Origin: Gemmatimonadota bacterium
Lineage (GTDB): Bacteria > Orphanbacterota > Orphanbacteria > Orphanbacterales > Orphanbacteraceae
Direction: 5' to 3'
Assembly (NCBI GenBank): GCA_013002425.1
Contig: JABDJQ010000273.1
Coordinates: 1-44,875, forward strand
Length of the DNA: 44,875 bases
Positions within the stretch are counted from its first letter, which is position 1, and every line of letters begins with the position of its first letter. This document shows positions 32,158-39,365 of the stretch, piece by piece. The notes below the pieces were generated by a model. It was not told the DNA's origin, did no database searches, and saw nothing but the letters and a program-made list of their open reading frames with translations. Both the position numbers and the translations under genes were made by a program.

Positions 32158-33748
32158 TCGCGTCGGCTTCGTAAAGAGGCGTTTGCAGGCCCGGGACTTT
32201 GCGGAGCGCGAGAGAAAAGTCGGCGCCCGGTCTCCAGTGGCTCCAGTGCCGGAAGTCGCGCTCCACGCGATCGGCTCCGAACGCGTCCCAGTCGTAATCC
32301 GCCAGCTCTTCCATGAATGTCTTTGCGATCGCGTATGTGAGGGCTACGCCGTTGCACCCGTGATGCGGGCACCCGAACGGAGAGTACGCCTGCTTCGGGA
32401 AGTCTTCTTTCAGATGGCGATCGGGATCGAACGACTCGGGACGGTCGAACAGCGCGGGATCGCGGTGGCTCTCCCAGACGCACTGTCTGATCAGCCATCC
32501 TTTCGGGTAACGAACGCCTTCGAACTCGAAATCGGTGTGCACGGCGCGGTAGAGATATTCGCTCTGCGCGAGTCGAAGGGTCTCCAGGATGACGCGGTTG
32601 GCAATGTCCTGCCGGCGCGAGTCACCCGCCCCGGACCCGCGATCTTCACGAATACGCGCGACCCATTCCTTGTTTTCTCCGAGCATCTGCAGAATCCAGT
32701 GCAGAAGCGAGGAGACGTTCGCCGTGGAGATTTTGAGAATGAACAGCATGTTGTCGATACAGACGTCGTCCGGCATGGAAGAATCGATACGGTGAAGCTC
32801 GGCGAGCGCGTTCGGCGGTTCGTCGGCCGCGGCATCGGATTGCAGCGCGGCGGCGGATTGCAGCGCCCCGGCTTTCGATCGCATGAGACCGCGAAGTTTC
32901 CCGAGCGCCGCCCTGGTCCTGTCGTCCAGCCGCTGGTTCAGGTCCTGCGCGCCGAACTCTCTCGTGAGCGTCGCCAGTTCATCCGCGGCGGCCGTGCCGG
33001 GAACGATTCCGAACAGGGACGCGGCAAGCGCGTCGTGGACGATCGCGTGCACGAAAGGTCCCGGCCGCGGCCCGCGCCCTTCGTTCTCGCCCGCCCGCGC
33101 GGCCATGCACGCAAGCTGCCCGCGCGCGGAGGATCGTGTGATTTTGGTTGCCGTGGATGTCGTGGTCCCGGAGAAGGCCTTGCGAAAGAGCGGGCCGTAT
33201 TTTTCGTATGTCGCATCGTCCATGTAGCGAAGAAAGCCGCCCGCGACTTCGTCGGAAAACGGGAGAGGGCAGGGGCCGATCCGGTCGGCGCGCTCGCGAA
33301 AAAGCCGGTGCCCTCGTTCGATTCCGAGAACGCAGACAACCTTGTGATGAAACTGCGCCATCTTGAAGATCGGTCCGTGGCGCGCGAACTTCTTCGAGTA
33401 GAAGCGCCGGTCGGCCAGCGCTTCGATCGACTCGGCGACCGAAACATTGCCGGGCGGAAGGGGCGCCGTGACCTTCGATCGCGGGCGGTTTCCGATCATG
33501 AGCGCGATGACGAGGATCGCGACAGCCGCGGTCAGGATGTGAAAGCCGGGCGGGAAGTACAGCGCGAGCAGAACCGCTGTCACGGCGAGGGCGATTCCGG
33601 CGGCAAGCAGCGCAAAGCAGGCGCGCGGGAACATCCGCCGGAACGAGCGTGCGCCGAGCAGCTTCGCCCATGGCAGGAAAGCCCAGCCGAGCAGGCACCC
33701 CTCCAGTATGCGGATCGTGATTCCCAGCGTACCGCCCTCCGGACTCAT
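32063..33748 (-). CDS. Cytochrome P450 with three-helix N-terminal membrane anchor
   Basis: 561 residues from the ATG at 33748. About three hydrophobic helices fill residues 8-80 (ILEGCLLGWAFLPW, CFALLAAGIALAVTAVLLAL, HILTAAVAILVIALMIG), unusual for a bacterial P450. The catalytic part starts near residue 85. It carries the K-helix E-x-x-R (Glu389-Thr-Leu-Arg392, in ILETLRLAQ) and the heme loop FGCPHHGCNG with Cys465 as heme ligand. The loop fits F-x6-C-x-G, with His where Arg is common and Pro where Gly is common. The I-helix (ILKISTANVSSLLHWIL) lacks the usual A-G-x-x-T oxygen-activating pattern, so chemistry other than monooxygenation is possible. The start overlaps the upstream sulfotransferase stop (ATGA, 33745-33748). 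The last 32 codons overlap the other sulfotransferase antisense. No redox partner gene is nearby. Confidence 0.88.
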   Translation of the reverse strand: MSPEGGTLGITIRILEGCLLGWAFLPWAKLLGARSFRRMFPRACFALLAAGIALAVTAVLLALYFPPGFHILTAAVAILVIALMIGNRPRSKVTAPLPPGNVSVAESIEALADRRFYSKKFARHGPIFKMAQFHHKVVCVLGIERGHRLFRERADRIGPCPLPFSDEVAGGFLRYMDDATYEKYGPLFRKAFSGTTTSTATKITRSSARGQLACMAARAGENEGRGPRPGPFVHAIVHDALAASLFGIVPGTAAADELATLTREFGAQDLNQRLDDRTRAALGKLRGLMRSKAGALQSAAALQSDAAADEPPNALAELHRIDSSMPDDVCIDNMLFILKISTANVSSLLHWILQMLGENKEWVARIREDRGSGAGDSRRQDIANRVILETLRLAQSEYLYRAVHTDFEFEGVRYPKGWLIRQCVWESHRDPALFDRPESFDPDRHLKEDFPKQAYSPFGCPHHGCNGVALTYAIAKTFMEELADYDWDAFGADRVERDFRHWSHWRPGADFSLALRKVPGLQTPLYEADAINARPECPAASAPGPARSDSVDESRPPETRR

Positions 33749-34707
33749 GCGAACCAGTGTGAAAGATCGCGGTTCAGCATCCCCTGCAGTTTCTCGATCT
33801 CCGCGCGATAGAGCGAAGCCAGTTCCGCGCGAAGCTCCGCGTCGAGCGGGCGCTCGTCGAGATCGCGCTTCACGGCCGAAGAAACGGGGCCGCGGATCCA
33901 GCCGGGCACGTACGGCTGTGCGCGGGCGCGGAGAAGCGCCGATCGCGTCCATACTTTGCGAAGCAGGGGATTACGAATCACCCCGCCGCTCGCGTTATGG
34001 CGTTCTTTCGTGTCGATCGGGAACGACGCGTCCACGCCGAGGAACGCGAACGTCTCCGCCATCATCCGCGCCGGATCATCCCGCAGGTCTTCGAACAGAT
34101 GAATCTTTATCCTATCACGATTGAATCTCTCGAAGTACGACCCGAGAACATGACTGCAGAACCCGGCGGCGAGGTAGGTTCCGGAGGCATCGTCGCGGAC
34201 CAGGGGCTCCGCTCGTTCTTCGCGCACGATCGCGGCGAAATCGCCTCTCTCTTCGAGGCCGTCTCTGAGACGCGCCACGTATCGCGCGTACACGCGGTCG
34301 ACCGGATTCCGCAGAATCGCGATCAGGCGAGCTTCCGGAATGCGGTCCGCGATCCGCGCCGGAACCGCGGTCGAAGCGAGATAGGCGGGCGAGACTTCGC
34401 CGATCGCGCTCTCGTCGCGCACGCCGTCGAAAAGGGCTTCATACGCGGCCGCGTCGCGCACGAAGAAGTTGCGCGTCACGATCCTCACTCGCGGGTCGTT
34501 CGAAGGGCCCAGATCACGGCAATAGAAGTAGCTCGGTGACTTGACCCGGGGTAGGTACACGCCAGGGTGCTTCCCGAGGTAATGATGCAGCGAGGTGGTG
34601 CCGGATCGTCCGGCGCCGATTACGAGGAAATTCGGTAGCACTGCCTGCGTCCTTGCGTGCGGCCGCTTCTTTCGCGGCCCCTTGAGTCTGCGATGCACAA
34701 CTGCCAC
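33745..34707 (-). CDS. Sulfotransferase (heparan-sulfate-type fold), coupled to P450
   Basis: 320 residues as given, from a GTG. The first 22 are basic (HRRLKGPRKKRPHARTQ), and the family match starts at VLPNFLVIGAGRSGTTSLHH. The GTG at 34641 would give exactly the paralogue's start. An AATACT box ends one base before the GTG at 34707, so a start at 34698 or 34641 is likely. Motifs are GAGRSGTTSLHHYLGKHPG (PAPS 5' loop), GEVSPAYL, LIAILRNPVDRVYARYVA (3' site), IKIHLFEDLRDDPARM and LSHWF. It matches the sulfotransferase at 31243 along its length. It is translationally coupled to the P450 gene, so the P450 product or membrane substrate may be sulfated (inference). Confidence 0.87.
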   Translation of the reverse strand: MAVVHRRLKGPRKKRPHARTQAVLPNFLVIGAGRSGTTSLHHYLGKHPGVYLPRVKSPSYFYCRDLGPSNDPRVRIVTRNFFVRDAAAYEALFDGVRDESAIGEVSPAYLASTAVPARIADRIPEARLIAILRNPVDRVYARYVARLRDGLEERGDFAAIVREERAEPLVRDDASGTYLAAGFCSHVLGSYFERFNRDRIKIHLFEDLRDDPARMMAETFAFLGVDASFPIDTKERHNASGGVIRNPLLRKVWTRSALLRARAQPYVPGWIRGPVSSAVKRDLDERPLDAELRAELASLYRAEIEKLQGMLNRDLSHWFA

Positions 34708-35125
34708 GAGTATTGCAGATCCGGGCGGTTCGTGACCAACCGAGCCGGAAGATCGACAATCCGCCCCGCAGCGCGTGGTATCCGATCGATCGTATCGGAA
34801 TGACGCCGTTTCCGGTTGGAATATATACGGTAACTAATTGATATACATGGAGTTATAAGGGCGACCGTTTGGTATAATGGAGGCACGAAACCGACACATA
34901 CCGATCAACGAGCCACACGCAACCACCGCGAACGAAGAGGCCTCGAGGGGTTCGTTCAAGGAGCTCTTTCGCTGGAAATCCACGCGCGCGCATCGAATCG
35001 AAGATGCGCGGTTCCTGCTCGACAGCTCCGATGATGCCCGTTCTGGATACGGCTCCCCGCCCGAAACAGGCGGGCGTCTCGGAGCTCTTTCTTCGTCCCG
35101 GCTTCCCTCTCGATCGCTCTCCCGC
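34708..35125. other. Intergenic region with AT-rich segment, consensus -10 and hairpin (possible ncRNA)
   Basis: About 420 bases between divergent genes. 34821-34880 is far more AT-rich than the surroundings (atatatacggtaactaattg). It contains a consensus extended -10, TG-G-TATAAT (34870-34878), pointing right. A GC-rich stretch follows and ends in a stable hairpin (35051-35086) with a short T-rich tail. The frame continuing into the acetyltransferase (from an ATG at 34877) begins inside the -10 box and has no domain-like sequence, so it is unlikely to be translated. A short RNA of about 200 nt or a long 5' leader is possible. Confidence 0.45.
35051..35094 (+). terminator. Terminator-like stem-loop upstream of the GNAT gene
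   Basis: Outer stem GGCTCC (35051-35056) with GGAGCT (35081-35086). Inner stem CGCCCG (35058-35063) with CGGGCG (35071-35076), loop aaacagg. The tail CTTTCTTC is only moderately T-rich, so termination may be partial. It could end a transcript from the TATAAT at 34873. Confidence 0.35.
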
Positions 35126-35131
35126 TACAAT
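35126..35131 (+). promoter_or_regulatory. -10 box (TACAAT), leaderless start of GNAT gene
   Basis: TACAAT at 35126-35131 is followed by exactly 6 nt and the ATG at 35138, the same geometry as upstream of 12761 and 31243. No Shine-Dalgarno sequence is seen. This box fixes the start of the acetyltransferase gene at 35138 rather than 34877. Confidence 0.5.
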
Positions 35132-35137
35132 TCGTTC

Positions 35138-35743
35138 ATGATGCCCCCGACCCGATCGAAGGGACACGGCCTCTTGAACGAAGCGCTGCAAGCCGGAAAA
35201 TCCGTTCTGATCCGCTACCCCGCGATGACCGATCGCGACGAGTTCGTGCAGCTCAGGCAGAAGAGCCGGCGTTTTCACAGGACATGGGAACCCACGCCGC
35301 CGCGGGGATTCGACCCCTACGGATCCGAGGCGTTCACGCGATTTCAAATGACCGCGAACCTCGACAGCGTAAAGCGCTTTCTTCTCTGTCGCACCGAAGA
35401 CGACGCGATCGTCGGCGTCATTACGCTCAGCGAGATCATCCGCGGCTGCTTTCAGAACGCGTACATGGGGTACTGGATCGGAAGCCCCTTCGCGCGCCGC
35501 GGCTACATGACCGAGGGGATCGCTCTGGTGCTCCGGCACGCTTTTCGCGACATGAAACTGCACCGCGTGGAGGCCAACATTCAGCCCACGAACGAAGCTT
35601 CGATCGCACTCGTGCGAAGAGCGGGTTTCACGAAGGAAGGATACTCGCGGCGGTATCTGAAGATCGCCGGACGATGGCGCGACCACGAACGGTGGGCGAT
35701 CCTGAAAGAAGACTGGGGCGGGGGGCGGTTGCCGAACGTCTGA
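35138..35743 (+). CDS. GNAT N-acetyltransferase, RimJ/RimL-like
   Basis: 201 residues. It has the RimJ/RimL pattern: LIRYPAMTDRDEFVQLRQKS, then RTWEPTPP, IVGVITLSEIIRGCFQNAYM, GYWIGSPFARRGYMTEGIAL (the acetyl-CoA pyrophosphate-binding loop Q/R-x-x-G-x-G/A region) and LHRVEANIQPTNEASIALVR, RAGFTKEGYSRRYLKI, DHERWAIL. These enzymes acetylate N-terminal Ala or Ser of ribosomal proteins S5 or L12, or small molecules. It most resembles the S5-Ala (RimJ) branch. The start is set at 35138 by the leaderless promoter; residues encoded further upstream are low-complexity. Confidence 0.9.
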   Translation: MMPPTRSKGHGLLNEALQAGKSVLIRYPAMTDRDEFVQLRQKSRRFHRTWEPTPPRGFDPYGSEAFTRFQMTANLDSVKRFLLCRTEDDAIVGVITLSEIIRGCFQNAYMGYWIGSPFARRGYMTEGIALVLRHAFRDMKLHRVEANIQPTNEASIALVRRAGFTKEGYSRRYLKIAGRWRDHERWAILKEDWGGGRLPNV

Positions 35744-35835
35744 CGGGTGGTGGTCGTGTGCGTGACCGGCTCCTCCTCGCTTCGCCCTGTCGTGCCGCGG
35801 TTTCTTGCGAGGTCAGCCATGTCACGGTTGCCCGG

Positions 35836-35853
35836 CCCTCCAATGGGGCTCAG
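35836..35853 (+). repeat. 18-bp inverted repeat, left copy
   Basis: ccctccaatggggctcag at 35836-35853. Its exact reverse complement is at 37892-37909. About 45 bp further out, each copy has the same ttcgccctgtcg (35781-35792 here, inverted at 37954-37965). The two sides are therefore diverged copies of one element of about 75 bp. They flank the sigma/anti-sigma genes. Confidence 0.8.
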
Positions 35854-35899
35854 CTGCGGGGGACCGGTCACGCACACGCCCCCCCCCGTCGACATGCGT

Positions 35900-36028
35900 G
35901 GAGGGGGAAGAGGGGAAGGGAAGCGGAAGGAAGGGAAGGGAGAAAAGAGAAGAGAGAGAAGGGAAGAAAGAGGGAGCGGGAAGGGAAGCGGGAAGAAGAG
36001 GGGAAGAGAAACGAGAAAAGAAAAAAGG
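35900..36028 (+). other. Polypurine tract of about 129 nt
   Basis: Between 35900 and 36028 the plus strand is almost wholly G and A. Only four pyrimidines interrupt it, all C (35923, 35977, 35989, 36012). It separates the acetyltransferase gene from the terminator of the sigma/anti-sigma operon. On the minus strand it would make a C/U-only 3' extension just past the terminator. Such tracts can form triplex DNA or slow polymerases. The reading frames through it give only Lys/Arg/Glu/Gly repeats and are not credible genes. Confidence 0.85.
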
Positions 36029-36052
36029 CCCGGGAGGTGTTCCCCCCGGGCC
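36021..36052 (-). terminator. Intrinsic terminator of the sigma/anti-sigma operon
   Basis: GGCCCGGG (36027-36034) pairs with CCCGGGCC (36045-36052) around a 10-nt loop. On the minus strand the stem is followed by TTTTTT (36026-36021). It lies 26-57 nt beyond the end of the anti-sigma-like gene. Confidence 0.85.
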
Positions 36053-36077
36053 GGCGTGTGTTCAGGAGCCTGAGCGA

Positions 36078-37070
36078 CTAGCGGGCCTGAATGTCGATCA
36101 GGCCGTCTTCGACGGTCACGCTGCTCCAGTCGAGGCCCTGCTCGCTCAGGATGCGTTTGATCGCCTCGGCCTTTTCGGCGTCGCTCAAGCCGTCGAGTTC
36201 TTCCATCTTGATCATGTGGATATCGCCGGCGGGATCGCCGTCGAACTCGAGTTCGAACTTGTCGTCGAGCGTCTCGATCGTGAGACCGCCGATGCAGGCG
36301 GAGGAGCCGTCTTCGTTCTCGATACTCAGGATCTTGACTTCGCCCTGGTCCGAGTACGAAACCTGCGGGTTGTCGCAGCAACCGGATGCGATGAGCTGCC
36401 GGCGAATGTCTTCTTCGATTTCGTCTTCGAAGCGTCCGGCGGTGTCGAGCTTCAGGCGGAGAACGCATTCCCGTCCGAAGGCGTACGCGTTGCTCGAGAT
36501 TTCGGCGCGCACGGGCTCGATCGAAGCGGAAGCGTCGATGCCGCGTTCGCCGACGGCGGCCGCGAACGCATTCGACACGCGTTTCACGAAGCGCCCGCTC
36601 GTCGATTCGGTCTTCGCGACGAGTGCGAACCGTCCCGCATCAGGAAGCCGCGGCTCGATGCGAAGCTCCGTCGCCTCGAGGACGTCAGCCAGTTCGTTCG
36701 CGAGTGTCTGGATCTGCCCATCGTGATAGTTCGGGATGGCAAGATCCATCGTTACGGTGTGCCCCGTCGTTCGTTCGTAGGAAATCGGGATCACAAGCAG
36801 AAGCAGCGCGGCAAACGCGCCGGCAAGCACCGGTTTGAACCAGCGTCGATCGTTCATATTGTTCACGGTTCGCATGATTGCGTTCCTTTCGTTATGACAG
36901 TGGCGTTTCGCCGCCAAGGTTCGTTTCGTATCTTCCCACCCGGGCATTTCCTGCGTCCGCATCTCGCGCAGCGATCGCAAATCGTCCTTTATCACGCGCG
37001 CGGTGTCGCCGCCGGAGGGATTGCTATCCTGACGAGGACCGTGCGCATTTGAGTGAGTATGCCGTCTCAT
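36078..37070 (-). CDS. Probable anti-sigma factor, single-pass membrane protein
   Basis: 330 residues. The ATG at 37070 has GGGAGGAG 4 nt upstream and lies 47 bp inside the sigma factor gene, so translation is coupled. A cytoplasmic region of about 75 residues, rich in Arg and charged residues (including KRHCHNERN), precedes one transmembrane helix (WFKPVLAGAFAALLLLVIPI). The remaining 230 residues would be periplasmic. They contain acidic, Cys-containing sequence (ASGCCDNPQVSY, GSSACIGGL) and end LIDIQAR. The canonical His-x3-Cys-x2-Cys zinc motif of ZAS anti-sigma factors is not present. The anti-sigma role is inferred from operon position and topology. Confidence 0.7.
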   Translation of the reverse strand: MRRHTHSNAHGPRQDSNPSGGDTARVIKDDLRSLREMRTQEMPGWEDTKRTLAAKRHCHNERNAIMRTVNNMNDRRWFKPVLAGAFAALLLLVIPISYERTTGHTVTMDLAIPNYHDGQIQTLANELADVLEATELRIEPRLPDAGRFALVAKTESTSGRFVKRVSNAFAAAVGERGIDASASIEPVRAEISSNAYAFGRECVLRLKLDTAGRFEDEIEEDIRRQLIASGCCDNPQVSYSDQGEVKILSIENEDGSSACIGGLTIETLDDKFELEFDGDPAGDIHMIKMEELDGLSDAEKAEAIKRILSEQGLDWSSVTVEDGLIDIQAR

Positions 37071-37650
37071 CGCGCTCCTCCCTGTTCGATTGCGATCGGT
37101 TCGTCTCGCTCGCGAATTCGTCCGCGAGCCCGAGCCGCCTGTAATATCTGCGAAGCCTCTCCCGCCCTCTCGCGAGCCGGGACTTCACGGCAGAGATGCT
37201 CTTCGACTGCATCTCCGCGACTTCCGCGATCGTGAACCCGTCCAGGTCGTGAAGCACGAACGCCTCTCTCTGCGCGGCGGGGAGTGTCGCGAGGGCCCGG
37301 GCCGCCCGCTCCGCTCCTGCTCGTGATTCGATCTCTCTCTCCCCGTCGTGGCCGGCCGGTTCACGCCCCTCTTCGAGCTCGTTCTCGAGAGGAAGAAGTC
37401 GCTTCCAGAATCGGCGCCGATACCGTGTTCGATGCCGCGAGAGGAGTACGGCGTAGAACCAGGCACGGAAACGCGACTCGTCGCGAAGGGTGTCGAGCTT
37501 CTCGAATGCACGAAGAATGGTGTCCTGAAAGAGATCGTTCCCCTCGTCGGAACTCCTGCAGAGCGCCCGGGCCGACGACAAAGCCTGGTCGTGCATCGGC
37601 GCCAGCAGCCCCCACAGGCGTTCCCACTGTTGATCTCGCTCACGAGCCAT
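37024..37650 (-). CDS. RNA polymerase sigma factor, ECF (sigma-70 family)
   Basis: 208 residues. Region 2: ARALCRSSDEGNDLFQDTIL, RAFEKLDTLRDESRFRAWFY and AVLLSRHRTRYRRRFWKRL. Region 4: LATLPAAQREAFVLHDLDGF, TIAEVAEMQSKSISAVKSRL and ARGRERLRRYYRRL, a helix-turn-helix that reads the -35 element. A charged C-terminal tail follows. The ATG is at 37650. Its end overlaps the anti-sigma-like gene, the usual ECF arrangement, in which the membrane protein holds the sigma factor until an envelope signal arrives. The ECF group and target genes are not known. Confidence 0.93.
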   Translation of the reverse strand: MARERDQQWERLWGLLAPMHDQALSSARALCRSSDEGNDLFQDTILRAFEKLDTLRDESRFRAWFYAVLLSRHRTRYRRRFWKRLLPLENELEEGREPAGHDGEREIESRAGAERAARALATLPAAQREAFVLHDLDGFTIAEVAEMQSKSISAVKSRLARGRERLRRYYRRLGLADEFASETNRSQSNREERDETAYSLKCARSSSG

Positions 37651-38020
37651 CCATTCCGCCTTTCAGGGTAGAGACGCATTCAGCGTGGCGAATGGTCGCA
37701 AAAAAGTGCGAGGTGAGCCGGGGGGCGGGGGGAGGCGTGATCTCCTTCGCCATCGCCCGAAAGGATCGGAGACGGCGATTGAGAGACCTTTCTCTTCTTT
37801 CCATACTTCGTGCGCGCGATGGGTCCGGGAAGTGCGATCAGGTCGAGCTCGCGTGAAAGATCGGGGCGCGGGAGGGCGGGCTCCTGGCAGCCTGAGCCCC
37901 ATTGGAGGGACGGGGGCACGGTGATCAGGCTTCAAGTCATGCGTTCGACGGTCCGACAGGGCGAAGGCGAAGGAGTCCGTCCTCCCGCGACCCCCTACTT
38001 CTCACGAGTGCTCGCCTGCT
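37651..38020. other. Intergenic region upstream of the sigma operon
   Basis: 370 bases between the sigma factor start and the end of the EAL-HDOD gene. It holds the right copy of the flanking inverted repeat (37892-37909, with the outer block at 37954-37965). Poly-G-rich stretches lie near 37720-37735. The sigma operon promoter must lie in the part nearest 37650, but no clear -35/-10 pair of housekeeping type is visible, which fits autoregulation by an alternative sigma factor. The short open frames here are mutually overlapping and unlikely to be genes. Confidence 0.5.
37892..37909 (-). repeat. 18-bp inverted repeat, right copy
   Basis: Exact reverse complement of 35836-35853. With the second shared block at 37954-37965 it forms the diverged right-hand partner. 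The span between the copies (about 2.0 kb) contains the polypurine tract, terminator, anti-sigma and sigma genes, but no transposase or integrase. Confidence 0.8.
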
Positions 38021-39271
38021 CTACTTCCGGACACCCTCGCTTTTCGCGCGGTGCTGGAGGTCGAAGCTGCCCTGCGCCCAGGCGGTTGCATCGATATAGG
38101 CCTGAAAGATCGTTTCGGGCGCGAGGCCGAGATCCATCGCGTTCTTCCAGACACCGTCGAAGTCGGCCCGCTCATACCGGGTCACGAGCTCGAGCACGCT
38201 TCGCTGGCGCGAAGGCTCGCCCGCGAGCGCGCTCTTGAGCGCGCGGCCGAGTGGAATGCTGTCGATGATCTCGTCGAGAGGCATGTCCATCATCGCGTCG
38301 AGCAGCGAGAACATGCCCATCAGGAAGTACTCCTTGGACTCGTTGCCGCGCTTCAGGGCCGTGGACAGTAGTTCGCACATGCGCGCGCGCGTCAGCGCGA
38401 TCACGTTCAGCTCGTCGGGCTTGTCGTTCCCCATCGTCCCCATCGTCACGAAGGTTGCCCAGGTGCGAATCTCCTGCGTCCCCATCTGTACGAGGGCGTG
38501 ACGAATGGACGTGATCGGCGAGATCCATCCGAAGTAGGCGGAGTTGATGAACTGCATCAGCTTGAAAGTGAGCGCCGGGTCGCGGGAGATGATCTCCTCG
38601 AGCGACTTGTAGTCGAGTTCGCGTCGCTGCAGATCCATGATGAGCTGCAGGTGCTGCGTGCCGACCTCGCTCATCCGTTTCCGTTTGATCGTTTCGGGTC
38701 TGGCGAAGAAGTAACCCTGGAAATAGTGGAAGCCGTCCTGAAGCGCGCGCTTGAACTCGCTCTCCTCTTCCACCTTTTCGGCGAGGATGTGCTTGTCGCG
38801 GCCGAGAAAGTCGTCCGCCATTTTCTGGCGCTGGTCCGCTTCGGTCCCGTGGAAGTCGATCTTGACGATATCCGCCGCATCGATCAGGGGGTCGTAGTTT
38901 TCCTGTCCGATGAAGTCGTCGATCGCGATCGTGTATCCGTCGGCGCGAAGGCCGGCGAGCTTCTCGAGGATCTCCGGTTCGGGCTCGACAGTCTCGAGCA
39001 CTTCCGCAACGACGACGTCGGCCGGAAGCGAACGGATCTGGTCGGTAAGGATCGCTTCTCGGTCCAGGTTCACGAAGGCGGGCTTGCCGCCGGTCAGATT
39101 CCGCATGCCGAAGAGCAGCGTCGCGTTCGAGAGCACGTGGGAAGTGATCTCGAGCGGAGACATCGAATCGGACGCGTCGGCAGCGCCGCGATACAGCAGC
39201 TCGTACGCGAATACTTTTTTCTGGCGATCGAAGATCGGCTGGCGCGCCAGGAATGTGTGCACCTGTCCCAT
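38021..39271 (-). CDS. EAL-HDOD signalling protein (YuxH/CdgJ type)
   Basis: 416 residues. The N-terminal half is a short, probably degenerate EAL domain: FLARQPIFDRQKKVFAYELL (EAL replaced by ELL), FVNLDREAIL, VVAEVLETVEPEPEILEKLA, TIAIDDFIGQ, DIVKIDF, ILAEKVEEESEF and FQGYFFARPE. Few of the acidic metal ligands of active c-di-GMP phosphodiesterases remain. The C-terminal half is an HDOD domain: LMDLQRRELDYKSLEEIISR, DPALTFKLMQFINSAYFG, SIRHALVQMGTQEIRTW. Proteins of this layout usually act by protein contacts, often in motility or surface behaviour. The ATG at 39271 is preceded by GAGGAAAGG. Confidence 0.92.
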   Translation of the reverse strand: MGQVHTFLARQPIFDRQKKVFAYELLYRGAADASDSMSPLEITSHVLSNATLLFGMRNLTGGKPAFVNLDREAILTDQIRSLPADVVVAEVLETVEPEPEILEKLAGLRADGYTIAIDDFIGQENYDPLIDAADIVKIDFHGTEADQRQKMADDFLGRDKHILAEKVEEESEFKRALQDGFHYFQGYFFARPETIKRKRMSEVGTQHLQLIMDLQRRELDYKSLEEIISRDPALTFKLMQFINSAYFGWISPITSIRHALVQMGTQEIRTWATFVTMGTMGNDKPDELNVIALTRARMCELLSTALKRGNESKEYFLMGMFSLLDAMMDMPLDEIIDSIPLGRALKSALAGEPSRQRSVLELVTRYERADFDGVWKNAMDLGLAPETIFQAYIDATAWAQGSFDLQHRAKSEGVRK

Positions 39272-39365
39272 CCTTTCCTCAGTGTTCCCTTGGGCAGAGG
39301 TCGTGAGGGGTTCGGGCGTATGGTCCTTTTTTCGGCACGGAGAGGCTGATTTGTTAGCGGTGAAA

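Noticed and set aside
32183..33811. 542-codon open frame on the plus strand
   Set aside because: Antisense to the P450 gene, which has clear heme and E-x-x-R motifs.
34877..35137. N-terminal extension of the acetyltransferase from ATG 34877
   Set aside because: That ATG is part of a TATAAT box, the 87 extra residues are low-complexity, and a -10 element lies 6 nt before the ATG at 35138.
35836..37909. Insertion sequence with terminal inverted repeats
   Set aside because: No transposase or target duplication was seen; the enclosed genes are a sigma/anti-sigma pair.
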